This document shows, one piece after another, positions 29,882-38,558 of a DNA stretch of 59,096 bases. Under the pieces are notes generated by a model. That model was not told the DNA's origin. It ran no database searches and was given only the letters and a program-made list of their open reading frames with translations. The position numbers and the translations under genes were made by a program. The number at the start of each line of letters is the position of its first letter. The first letter of the stretch is position 1. Origin of the DNA: Acidobacteriota bacterium (GTDB lineage: Bacteria > Acidobacteriota > Terriglobia > Acidiferrales > UBA7541); assembly GCA_021818865.1 (NCBI GenBank), contig JAKASX010000010.1, positions 1-59,096 of the forward strand. The letters are read 5' to 3'.

Positions 29882-31594
29882 TCAGAATAGGCCAATGATT
29901 TGCCCGTGCTCGTCGATATCGAGGTGCGCCGCGGCCGGGTCCGAGCCGAGTCCCGGCATGGTCTGCATCTCGCCCGCAATCGGGTAGAGGAACCCTGCGC
30001 CGGCCGCCAGGCGCACGTCGCGGATCGGAAATTCATACCCTTGCGGCACACCCTTCCACTGCGGATCGTGCGAGAGCGAGAGGTGCGTCTTCGCCATGCA
30101 AATGGGAAGCCGGGCGAATCCCAGGTCGGAGTACAGCTTGATTTTGCGTTCCGCTTCGTCCGAGTACGAGACCCCAGCCGCCCCGTAAATTTGCGTCGCG
30201 AGTACTTCGATCTTTTCCTTAACCGGCAATTCGTCGGGGTAGAGAAGGCGCATCTCGCCAGTCCCATCGAAGGCTTTGATCGCTGCTTCGGCCAACCCCC
30301 GGCCGCCTTCGCCCCCGCGAGCAAATGCATCGGAAACCGCCGCGGCGGCTGCGCCGAGTTCCGGCGCGCGCTTCAGAACGATTTCCAGCTCGCGATCACT
30401 GTCGCTCTCGAAGCGGTTGATGGCGACGACGGCCTTCACTCCCATACGCTCGACGATGCCGAGGGCCGCAGCGAGCACCGCAAGACCCTTTTCGAGCGCA
30501 GGCAAGTTTTCGTCAAGCAATTCGGGCGGCAGCGGTTTTCCGGGAGAAATTTTACCGACTCCGCCGTGCATCTTCAGCGCGCGCAGCGTGCAGACGACCA
30601 CGGCCCCGGCCAGCCGAAGACCGCTTTGCCGGCACGTAATATCCACGAGCTTTTCAAAGCCCAAATCGGCGCCGAAGCCAGCCTCGGTAACGACATAATC
30701 CGCCAGTTTCAAAGCGACGCGGTCGGCAACAACGGAATTGTTGCCATGGGCAACGTTTCCGAAAGGCCCGGTGTGAACGAGCACCGGGCTTCCTTCGAGC
30801 GTCTGCATCAGGTTGGGTTGCAGCGCGTCTTTCAACAGAACGGTCATCGCGCCGGCTGCGCCGAGATCCTCCGCGGTGACCGCGCGGCCATCCGTAGTAA
30901 AAGCGACGACAGCGCGGCCCAACCGTCGCCGCAGATCGTGGAGCGAAGTGGCGAGCGCCAGAATGGCCATCGTTTCGCTTGCGGCGGTGATATCGAAGCC
31001 CGTCTCGCGGGGCGCGCCGTTTTGCCGACCGCCAAGCCCGGTGACAATCGCGCGGAGCCCGCGATCGTTCATGTCCAACGCGCGTCGCCACGTGATGTTC
31101 TGCGGATCGAGGCCAAGTCTGTTCCCGTGCAGCACGCTCGCCTCCAGCATCGCCGCGCAGAGGTTGTGCGCGGCGGTGACCGCGTGGAAGTCGCCGGTCA
31201 AGTGCAGGTTGAAATCCTCCATCGGAACAATCTGCGCGTAGCCGCCGCCGGCAGCCCCGCCCTTGATGCCAAGGGTCGGACCCAAAGACGGTTGGCGGCA
31301 CGTGTTTGCCACCGATCTGCCCAGCTTCGCAAGCGCCTGGCCCAGGCCGATGGCCGTCACCGATTTGCCCTCGCCGAGCGGGGTGGGCGTGATCGCGGTG
31401 ACAGCGATCAGCTTCCCCTCTGGGCGATTCCGCGGCCGATCGAGAACCGCCAGGGAGATTTTCGCCTTGTACCGGCCGTAAAGTTCGAGTTCGTCGCTTT
31501 CAATGCCGAGCGCTGAAGCAACATCAGCAATCGGCCGCAGCCTCGCTTGCCGCGCGATTTCGAGGCTCGTGGGAAATTTGGGTCTATCCGGCAT
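29882..31594 (-). CDS. fhs: Formate-tetrahydrofolate ligase
   Basis: A 570-residue enzyme with the family's P-loop-like motif TPTPLGEGKSVT at about 70-80 and the conserved RQPSLGPTLGIKGGAAGGGYAQIVPMEDFNLHLTGD block split over residues 100-135, followed by ANLLAA-type helices and VVATVRALKMHGG-like VVVCTLRALKMHGG. It joins formate to tetrahydrofolate at the cost of ATP, feeding one-carbon metabolism in the cytoplasm. Length is close to the usual 555-560. The start at 31594 follows GAGGTGGG; upstream residues to 31669 are not part of the family. It is a single gene, ending opposite the nitroreductase-like gene. Confidence 0.95.
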   Translation of the reverse strand: MPDRPKFPTSLEIARQARLRPIADVASALGIESDELELYGRYKAKISLAVLDRPRNRPEGKLIAVTAITPTPLGEGKSVTAIGLGQALAKLGRSVANTCRQPSLGPTLGIKGGAAGGGYAQIVPMEDFNLHLTGDFHAVTAAHNLCAAMLEASVLHGNRLGLDPQNITWRRALDMNDRGLRAIVTGLGGRQNGAPRETGFDITAASETMAILALATSLHDLRRRLGRAVVAFTTDGRAVTAEDLGAAGAMTVLLKDALQPNLMQTLEGSPVLVHTGPFGNVAHGNNSVVADRVALKLADYVVTEAGFGADLGFEKLVDITCRQSGLRLAGAVVVCTLRALKMHGGVGKISPGKPLPPELLDENLPALEKGLAVLAAALGIVERMGVKAVVAINRFESDSDRELEIVLKRAPELGAAAAAVSDAFARGGEGGRGLAEAAIKAFDGTGEMRLLYPDELPVKEKIEVLATQIYGAAGVSYSDEAERKIKLYSDLGFARLPICMAKTHLSLSHDPQWKGVPQGYEFPIRDVRLAAGAGFLYPIAGEMQTMPGLGSDPAAAHLDIDEHGQIIGLF

Positions 31595-32090
31595 CACCCA
31601 CCTCTTCAGCGCAATGCTCCACCAAGTGTATCGCGCAGTAGCCAGCCCGGCCCGATTGACCTCCGTCACGGATCACGAACTCAGGCTCAACCTTCACCGG
31701 CGGCATCGACTTCGAAATCTTCTCTTACGATGTGCCGGGCGTGCCCGTATCCCTGGCGATTATTGATACATGGCCAAATCAAGACAATGTCCTATGAAGG
31801 GCGTGATGAGGGTGGGGAGGAAGAGAAAATTTCGGAGGACCCGGTGTCCACACTACGCCGCGATCACCCTTGTGCGGAAAAAAACAGCGCGTCTTCTACT
31901 CCAAAGGCAAGGAGGCACAATAGAAAAATGCGAAACCTTTCGACGGGATTCCTCACGCCGAACACCAAGCTGTAGGCCCTCGGCCGAGGACGACTTCCCG
32001 GGTCTGGCCCCAAGCTCGGCGCCAACGTACTGCTTCCGAGGGCCGTCTCACATCACCAATCGCTTTTAAGCCTGACCCGCTGACCACACC
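31595..32090. other. Intergenic stretch, possible decayed sequence
   Basis: About 500 bases. A short plus-strand frame ending near 31797 reads as plausible protein (GGIDFEIFSYDVPGVPVSLA), but it is closed upstream by stops within about 45 codons and has no start or ribosome-binding site, so at most it is a scrap of a lost gene. Nothing else is recognisable. Confidence 0.35.
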
Positions 32091-35000
32091 TCAGTGATTC
32101 AGCACTTTGTGGGCAGCGGCAACGTCGGATTCGAGACGTGAGACACCCGCACCCGCATCCCGGATGTATCCATCCGCCACTTGCACCATCGCGGGCGTGG
32201 GCGGCACGAGCGCAAAACTCACCTGGCCCGCAATCGAGGTCAACCAGGCGCGCAGCCGAGGTGGATATACCAGCGCGCCTTCACTCGACTGAATCCTGAG
32301 GTCCACCAGATCGTTAATGTCGCGGTTCAGATCGTTCAGTGCTGGTTGCGCCTGATTGGCCGAAACGCTCTTGTTGGCTATCGCCTTCTCGATCGCGTCG
32401 CGGGCGTCAATGGCCTGGTTCAGGTGGATATCGAGCCGATTCAGCGCGGCGTGAATCCGCATCAGCAAATCGAAACGCTGCTGCAATTCCGCCTGCGTGG
32501 TGTGCAAGCGCGGGTCGAGTTTCACTACAAACGGCTGCTTCTGCTCGGCATCGCCATAGCTCAGCGTCGCGTAGTAGCTACCCGGCACCACTTCTGGTCC
32601 TACGGGCACGGCGGCCGCAAAGAAGGAATTGTAGATGCCCTTCACGTCCACCGCATTCGGGTATCTCAGATCCCACTGGAAGCGGTTCATGCCCGGCTCG
32701 ACCGCCGTCAACCTTTCTTCCCGTTGTTTTAGCGCCACTGAGGGGTTGGACGAAAGCGGCTTCGGTTTGCCTTTCGCCTTCAGGTGCAGCGTGAAGCTGC
32801 GAATCAACTGGCCGCTTGCGGTGGTAAAGCTCAGCTTCACCGGTGCGCTGCCGTTGTAGTCGGCCGGCAGGTGGAAAAACACGGTGACTCCCGGGGCCAG
32901 GTTCTGGCCGCCCGGTCCCGGCGGGCCAAATCCGAACGCGCGGCGCGTGGTCAGCCACGCCTGCTGCGGTTTGAATAGGTAGGCCGCCTCGCTCGCCACT
33001 CGGGCGCCCGCCAACTGCTCGAGAAACTGCAGGTTGTCGAGCACGTAGAAACCGCGTCCGAATGTGGCGAGCACGACTGCATGCTGCTCGGGCTGAATCT
33101 CGACGTCACTCACCCGTACTGCCGGCAGATTCAGCTTCAACGGCTGCCACTGCTGCCCTCCATTCAGACTGAAGTACACCGTCGCGCTGGTGCCCGCGAA
33201 CAGCAGATTGGAATCGCTGGGATCCTGGCGCACGCTCTCAACGTACTGATCTTCCGGCAATCCGGTGGTGATCTGGGTCCAATGCTTGCCGTAATCGGTG
33301 GTCATGTATACGTAGGGGTGAAAGTCATCCCAGTCGTACCGGCTCGCCGACACGTAGGCGGTGCCCGCGTTTGTGTGCGAAGGCTCGATGCAGGTGATCG
33401 TCGACCAGGTCGGCAGCGTCGGCGGGCGCACCTCGGTCCAGTGGCCGCCCGCATCGGTGGTCACATACACCAACCCGTCATCGGAACCCGTCCAGATGAC
33501 ATTGTCCGTGAGCGGGGAAAAGGCAATCGACGATAAGGTGTCGAACATCTCCTCGCCGGTCACATCCGCGCTGATCGGCCCGCCTGGCCGCTCCTGCTTG
33601 CTCTTGTCGTTGCGCGTCAGGTCCGGGCTGATCGCTTTCCAGTGAATGCCTTCATCGAGGGTCTCGAACACCACATTCGCGCCGATCAGCAGTTCTTTCG
33701 GGTTGCCGGGGGCAAACACCACGGGATGATGAATCCAGCCGTAGCGATACTTGATTTTGGATCCCGCCAGGCCGAACTTGTAGTCTGGCCATGGGCTCAC
33801 ATTGGTGATCAACCCCGTCCTGCGATTGTCTTTCCACTGCAAGCTGTAATACCCGCTGCCGTAGGTGACCCAGGGCTGGCCTGGTGTCGGCACCACCCAG
33901 CTCATCTCCGCGCCTTGTACGTCTCTCCAAACCGGCGGAATCTTCCCGAAAGACACGGCGCTCGGCCCTTCCACCGAACTCCGATCCTGCTGTGCTCCAT
34001 AAACATGGAACGGGAATTGATCGTCGAGATTGGCGTGATAGAACTGCCCGGTCGGCTGGTTGTTCTCGGAACTCCAGGCCTTGCCGCCATTTTGGGTTAC
34101 GGTCGCGCCGCCATCATTGCCTTCGACGAAGATTTCGGGATCGTTCGGATTGATCCAGAGAACATGGTTGTCGCCATGCGGCGGATGCATGGCGATCAGC
34201 TTCTTGCCCGCGTTGTGCGATACGTACAACCCGACGTTGGGCAGGTAGATCGTGTTGGGATCCTTCGGGTCCACATAGACGTTCATGTAATAGAAGGCGC
34301 GTTGCGTGATGTCCATGCTGTTGTTGATGAGCGTCCAGCTCCGGCCGCCGTCGTCGGACCGGAACAGGCCGCCCGCCTGACCCTTGTAATCCGCCTGAAT
34401 CAGCGCGTACAAAACGTTGGGACTGCTCGGTGCCACCGCGATGCCCACTTTTCCGAAAATACCGGTCGGCAGCCCCGGGCGGTGCGTGATGTTGGTCCAG
34501 GTTGCCCCTCCGTCGGTCGTCTTGTAGATGCCGCTGCCAGGTCCTCCGCTCGAAAATGTCCAGTGTCTCCGGGACATCTGCCACATCGCGGCGTAAATCA
34601 GGCTCGGATTGGCGGGATCCATCGCCAGGCTGATCGCGCCCGTGTCGTCGTTGACGTACAGAATCTTCTGCCAGGTCCGGCCACCATCGGTGCTCTTGAA
34701 TACCCCGCGTTCCGGATTCGGCCCGAACAAATGGCCCAGCGCCGCCACGTACACCACGTCGGGATTCGTCGGATCCACAAGGATCCAGCTGACGATATGG
34801 GTCTCGCCCAGCCCGATGTACGTCCAAGTCTTTCCCCCGTCGGTGGACTTATACATCCCCTCCCCGGTCAGCACCGTATTGCGCGGAGCGGAATCACCCG
34901 TGCCCACATAGATAATCTTCGGATTGGAGGGCGCGATCGCCATAGCGCCGATATTGTTTGTCTTGAAGTCCTTGTCGGAAATATTCTTCCAGCTATGGCC

Positions 35001-35225
35001 GTAATCATCGCTCTTCCACACGCCCCCGCCCGCCGTGCCCATGTAAAAGACATTGGGCTCAGCGGCGATGCCGGCTACCGCAGTGACGCGCCCGCCGGTA
35101 TAGGGACCCACGCTGCGCCAGTGCAGAGCGCTGGTGAGCTGGCCCGTTGGCACGGGCGCCGCAAACGCCGCGGGCAAGGCCAGCGACAGACAGGAAAGCA
35201 GCAAAACGAAGCGTGCTTTGAACAT
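32091..35225 (-). CDS. Exported Asp-box (BNR/VPS10-like) repeat protein
   Basis: A 1044-residue exported protein. After a signal peptide (about 1-23, ALPAAFA) come many Asp-box repeats of the form S-x-D-x-G-x-x-W: KSDDYGHSWKN, KSTDGGKTWTY, KSTDGGRTWQK, KTTDGGATWTN and RSDDGGRSWTL. These build beta-propellers like sialidases and the sortilin/VPS10 family. The C-terminal 250 residues are helical and have no recognised domain. Acidobacterial genomes often carry such proteins, sometimes annotated as glycosyl hydrolases, but no sialidase active-site set is visible, so no activity is claimed. The start at 35225 is set by the signal peptide; an upstream ATG at 35255 would move it inside. Confidence 0.87.
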   Translation of the reverse strand: MFKARFVLLLSCLSLALPAAFAAPVPTGQLTSALHWRSVGPYTGGRVTAVAGIAAEPNVFYMGTAGGGVWKSDDYGHSWKNISDKDFKTNNIGAMAIAPSNPKIIYVGTGDSAPRNTVLTGEGMYKSTDGGKTWTYIGLGETHIVSWILVDPTNPDVVYVAALGHLFGPNPERGVFKSTDGGRTWQKILYVNDDTGAISLAMDPANPSLIYAAMWQMSRRHWTFSSGGPGSGIYKTTDGGATWTNITHRPGLPTGIFGKVGIAVAPSSPNVLYALIQADYKGQAGGLFRSDDGGRSWTLINNSMDITQRAFYYMNVYVDPKDPNTIYLPNVGLYVSHNAGKKLIAMHPPHGDNHVLWINPNDPEIFVEGNDGGATVTQNGGKAWSSENNQPTGQFYHANLDDQFPFHVYGAQQDRSSVEGPSAVSFGKIPPVWRDVQGAEMSWVVPTPGQPWVTYGSGYYSLQWKDNRRTGLITNVSPWPDYKFGLAGSKIKYRYGWIHHPVVFAPGNPKELLIGANVVFETLDEGIHWKAISPDLTRNDKSKQERPGGPISADVTGEEMFDTLSSIAFSPLTDNVIWTGSDDGLVYVTTDAGGHWTEVRPPTLPTWSTITCIEPSHTNAGTAYVSASRYDWDDFHPYVYMTTDYGKHWTQITTGLPEDQYVESVRQDPSDSNLLFAGTSATVYFSLNGGQQWQPLKLNLPAVRVSDVEIQPEQHAVVLATFGRGFYVLDNLQFLEQLAGARVASEAAYLFKPQQAWLTTRRAFGFGPPGPGGQNLAPGVTVFFHLPADYNGSAPVKLSFTTASGQLIRSFTLHLKAKGKPKPLSSNPSVALKQREERLTAVEPGMNRFQWDLRYPNAVDVKGIYNSFFAAAVPVGPEVVPGSYYATLSYGDAEQKQPFVVKLDPRLHTTQAELQQRFDLLMRIHAALNRLDIHLNQAIDARDAIEKAIANKSVSANQAQPALNDLNRDINDLVDLRIQSSEGALVYPPRLRAWLTSIAGQVSFALVPPTPAMVQVADGYIRDAGAGVSRLESDVAAAHKVLNH

Positions 35226-35317
35226 GGCGGGGTGCCTCTCTCTCAATAAATTCATTCCCGGAATCTCGTTTCGCCTCGCCGGCAGCGCCCTAACCTCGGC
35301 CCAAGGCATCGCCGGCT

Positions 35318-35461
35318 CTATTTTTTCAATTGCAGGTCGACCGCATCCCTCTGCGCCGCCTCGCGGATGGCCCACGCGAGCGGCATTCGCTTCTGATTGG
35401 CGATTCGGTCGAGAATGTATCCAGGTTTTCCATTTTCAAGCGTGAACCCGGCCGCGAGCAT
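35318..35461 (-). CDS. Small hypothetical protein (47 residues)
   Basis: A short frame starting MLAAGFTLENGKPGY and ending in a charged, helical tail (AIREAAQRDAVDLQLKK). GAGGGG lies about eight bases before the ATG at 35461. The composition looks more protein-like than the surrounding frames. I do not recognise a family. It might also be the tail of a decayed gene, since the frame stays open to 35656 on less convincing sequence. Confidence 0.35.
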   Translation of the reverse strand: MLAAGFTLENGKPGYILDRIANQKRMPLAWAIREAAQRDAVDLQLKK

Positions 35462-36057
35462 AATGCCTGACCCCTCGGAAATCAACTGACAACTGGTCTT
35501 CCGGCCCTCCGCGCCGCAGCCGACGACTGCCGGGGCGAGTTTTGATCGCCCTCTCGACCTCAAGGCCGGAAGCTGACCCTCGCCTCCGGCAGACCTCCTC
35601 CGAACCGATGCGGCGAAGAGTTCCGCAACGTTATAACGATAGTTGCTATAACACATAATTCTTCACTGCGATCGGTCAAGCGCGAACCGTACTCGTGGTT
35701 GTTGCTGCGGGGCTGCAGCACACGCCGCGACGAAGGCGGCGAGGGCCCCGCCATCGCGCCGAAACTGAGACGAAGGCCGCGGGAATGCCGAGCTTCAACT
35801 TCTCCGCGGGCAAACGAAAGATCTGATCGCTCAACTCAAAAGCCTGAAGTGAATTCAACCATGATTTCCGCTTTGAGGGCACTTTTGAATCTCCGGACGC
35901 TCGCCATCGAGCGAAAACTGGCCCGCTGTGAGGTCCCCGGAGAGGGGAGCGGCCCGAACCCAACTGACAACTGCGCTCGCTGCCGGTCGGATGTATGCTG
36001 CGGGACGTCGTCCGAGTCTAAAATGGAAATTCCCAGTAAAATAATGAGGTCCGGGAG
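35462..36057. other. Intergenic region with a short inverted repeat
   Basis: About 600 bases with no recognisable gene. At 35630-35652 there is GTTATA-N11-TATAAC, an AT-rich inverted repeat in otherwise GC-rich DNA. It includes TATAAC boxes readable on either strand and could be an operator or a bidirectional promoter element. Confidence 0.35.
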
Positions 36058-38295
36058 ATGCGGATGAGGGACCTATTCAAGTTCAAGTGGGGGCACACAC
36101 CGATCCTGGCTGTACTGCTCCTCGCGGCCGGCTCGCTGAGCGCGCAAGAGCCGCGTCCCACGCTCTTCTTGCAGACGGCGACCGGACAGACCACCTTCCA
36201 TATCGGCGAGCGCATACCGCTAAAGCTCACCTTCACGAGCCCGAATGACACGCAGTACATCATCCCGCCGTGGAGTAATGGGGCCGATCGCCGATCATGT
36301 CCCCAATTCGACTATGAGCACCCCGAGGTGAGTCCTCCCACAGGCTGGTCCGATCCTCTCGCCACCTACTTCGCCAATGCTCTGTGCGTGGGAGGGGGGC
36401 CGAGCTGGCCGCGCTTCCTCAACTCCAAGCCAGTCAGGTTGTCGCTCGATCTTAACCAATGGGTTCGCTTCGACCAGCCGGGAGTCTATCGTGTCACAAT
36501 CGTCAGTCGTCGGGTCCGCGAAAGGAGCAATCCAAGTGGCCACCCGGTTACACTGCAATCGAACCCGATCGAGTTGCACATAGTGCCCGCGACCCCGCAG
36601 TGGCGAAGCGCGACGCTCGGGACCGCTCTCCAGCGATTGAAATCAGGCGGGCCGTTAGCCGAAGTCGCCGCAGCCCAGCTGAGATACCTTGCAACGCCGG
36701 CTACGGTTAACGCGATGACGTACGAATTGCGCGAAGGCTATACCCCCTTGGCGGAACAGTGCAGCCTGGGCCTTATAGGACTGCCTGACTCTATACGCGA
36801 TCTCGCCATCGCATCCATGAATAAGAGGCTCGACGAACCGGGCTTTCCCATCACAACCCTGTTTGTCACCACGATGTCGTTCCTGCATGTGAGACCAGGA
36901 TCGTCGGCTAAAAGCATTTTCCGGCAAAAACAACGCTTCGAATCCGGCTTCTGGCAAACCGTGTTTTCCTCCGTCTCGAAGAAGGAGGGCGCGGCGCGGG
37001 CGCAGACGGTTCAAACTCTGCTAAACCTCGAGCCAACCCCAAGCCCCGAGCCGCCCGAAGTGCAGTCACAAATGCGGGCATGGCTCGCAGTTTCCTTCCT
37101 TGATCTCGACGTCCTGAGCCAAATCGACGACCTGCGTCAACGCTGGGGCATGCTTGATTCGCCGGGCATTCTACCCGCCTTGCGAACGCTCGCTGAGTCG
37201 CCCCCGATGAGCGACCATTACAGCAGTCCTTACTCCCGAGAAGACCTGAGGTCGGTAGCTTTCAAGCGCTGGTACGAGCTCGACCCTACCGGTGCGCGCA
37301 AGGAGATTCTCGCCGAAATCGGCTCGCCCACTCCTCCCCTCTCGGCCCAGGCCCTCACGTTTCTGCCTGCCAAGCCCCTTCCGCAGTTCGAGCGTCTGTG
37401 GGCAGATGCGTTCGTCAAGATCAAGACGACGGACCAGACGAACCCATCCGCCCAGCGGCGGGAGGACCTGCTCGGCTCGCTTCTCGTCCGCTTCGGAACC
37501 GGCGCCGCGGTACCGCAGATGATCGCCAAGCTGAACCAACCTCCAAGTCCCTATGCGTGCATAGCGTACGGCGAGGCGCTCGCGTATCTGGTGCGCTTCA
37601 GTCCTCATGACGCCCGTCGGCTGCTGAAGCGCCAGATCGCGACGAAGGAACCCGATTGCAGCGATTCTATGTTTCGGCGGATTTACGACCAGGCCGCAGG
37701 CCCTGTCCTAAACGAAGTTGCCGACGAAGCGCTCAACAACCCGGACCCGGGCGTCGTGGAGGATGCTGCCTCTTACCTGACCTTGTACGGAAGGAAGTCG
37801 GACGAAAAGTATATCTGGCAGCGGTATGTGAAGTGGACACGGGAATGGTCCGGCAAAAAGAGTGCCTTGGAGCATCCTGGGCCTGGCGCCCCCAGTGACC
37901 CATATCTGGGCGAAATGCTCGGCCATGCGCTCATTGCCAACCAAGGTTGGCTCGCCAATCATGCCCTCATCTCTCGAGTTCTCCAGATGTGCGTTGTAAA
38001 ACCTTGGTGCAAGTCACTCGAAAACGATGCCGCGCTCGCCAAGCCGCCTTACCACGTGGTTTTGCCGGACACATCTGACCCTTTCGGCATAGACTTCAGG
38101 CCATCGTATCGTGTCGCCCAGTACCGCATGATGTCGCGTATGCTTCTCGAAGCAAAAATCCGCCAGTACCCGCGTGGAACGAAGTTCGTCCTGGTGGGCT
38201 TAGGGTTCCAAACGGAGAACCAACGGAAGCTCGACGACGAAATTCGAGCCCTCTTCAAGAAGAACGGCATGCTACTGGAACGGTCAACCAACTGA
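36058..38295 (+). CDS. Exported protein of unknown function with HEAT-like helical region
   Basis: A 745-residue exported protein. The signal peptide covers about residues 1-30 (ILAVLLLAAGSLSA). Residues 30-180 form a beta-rich domain with HIGERIPLKLTF, a CPQFDYEHPEV stretch and RFDQPGVYRVTIVSRRV, an arrangement I associate with a secreted family expanded in Acidobacteria. The rest is a helical region with repeating pairs of amphipathic helices, resembling HEAT or armadillo repeats. I do not recognise an enzyme motif. GAGG lies eight bases before the ATG at 36058; a second in-frame ATG at 36064 would also serve. It is a single-gene unit. Confidence 0.75.
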   Translation: MRMRDLFKFKWGHTPILAVLLLAAGSLSAQEPRPTLFLQTATGQTTFHIGERIPLKLTFTSPNDTQYIIPPWSNGADRRSCPQFDYEHPEVSPPTGWSDPLATYFANALCVGGGPSWPRFLNSKPVRLSLDLNQWVRFDQPGVYRVTIVSRRVRERSNPSGHPVTLQSNPIELHIVPATPQWRSATLGTALQRLKSGGPLAEVAAAQLRYLATPATVNAMTYELREGYTPLAEQCSLGLIGLPDSIRDLAIASMNKRLDEPGFPITTLFVTTMSFLHVRPGSSAKSIFRQKQRFESGFWQTVFSSVSKKEGAARAQTVQTLLNLEPTPSPEPPEVQSQMRAWLAVSFLDLDVLSQIDDLRQRWGMLDSPGILPALRTLAESPPMSDHYSSPYSREDLRSVAFKRWYELDPTGARKEILAEIGSPTPPLSAQALTFLPAKPLPQFERLWADAFVKIKTTDQTNPSAQRREDLLGSLLVRFGTGAAVPQMIAKLNQPPSPYACIAYGEALAYLVRFSPHDARRLLKRQIATKEPDCSDSMFRRIYDQAAGPVLNEVADEALNNPDPGVVEDAASYLTLYGRKSDEKYIWQRYVKWTREWSGKKSALEHPGPGAPSDPYLGEMLGHALIANQGWLANHALISRVLQMCVVKPWCKSLENDAALAKPPYHVVLPDTSDPFGIDFRPSYRVAQYRMMSRMLLEAKIRQYPRGTKFVLVGLGFQTENQRKLDDEIRALFKKNGMLLERSTN

Positions 38296-38513
38296 TCATT
38301 CCAGCTGAAACCCTGCACCTCCGCCTGAGTGATCGCCGCTTGATCGATAAATTGCGGATTGAGGATTAGAGATGAAAAATCAGTTGCCGCCGGCACTCAA
38401 GAATTCTGAAGGCAGTTTCCGCCCGGAATGGTCCGCCGCCTTTGTCGCCGTACCCCCTGCTCTCCATTATCGAGACTTGCACAATATAGTGATACTCGCG
38501 TCCATCGTCAGGC

Positions 38514-38540
38514 AAAAAGGCCGCCTTTTTCGGGCGGCCT
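38514..38540 (-). terminator. Rho-independent terminator after the S9 gene
   Basis: On the minus strand an eight-base GC-rich stem, AGGCCGCC facing GGCGGCCT with a seven-base loop, is followed directly by a run of T residues (38514-38518). It lies about 20 bases after the stop of the S9 peptidase gene that ends at 38559. This is the clearest terminator in the window. Confidence 0.88.
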
Positions 38541-38558
38541 CCTGCATTACGCAGCGAA

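Noticed and set aside
31690-31797. Protein-like stretch GGIDFEIFSYDVPGVPVSLA
   Set aside because: Closed upstream by stops within about 45 codons, with no start or ribosome-binding site. Too short to call even as a pseudogene.
35462-35656. Extension of the 47-residue frame to 112 residues
   Set aside because: The added N-terminal part is arginine-rich, lacks a ribosome-binding site and reads like non-coding GC-rich DNA.
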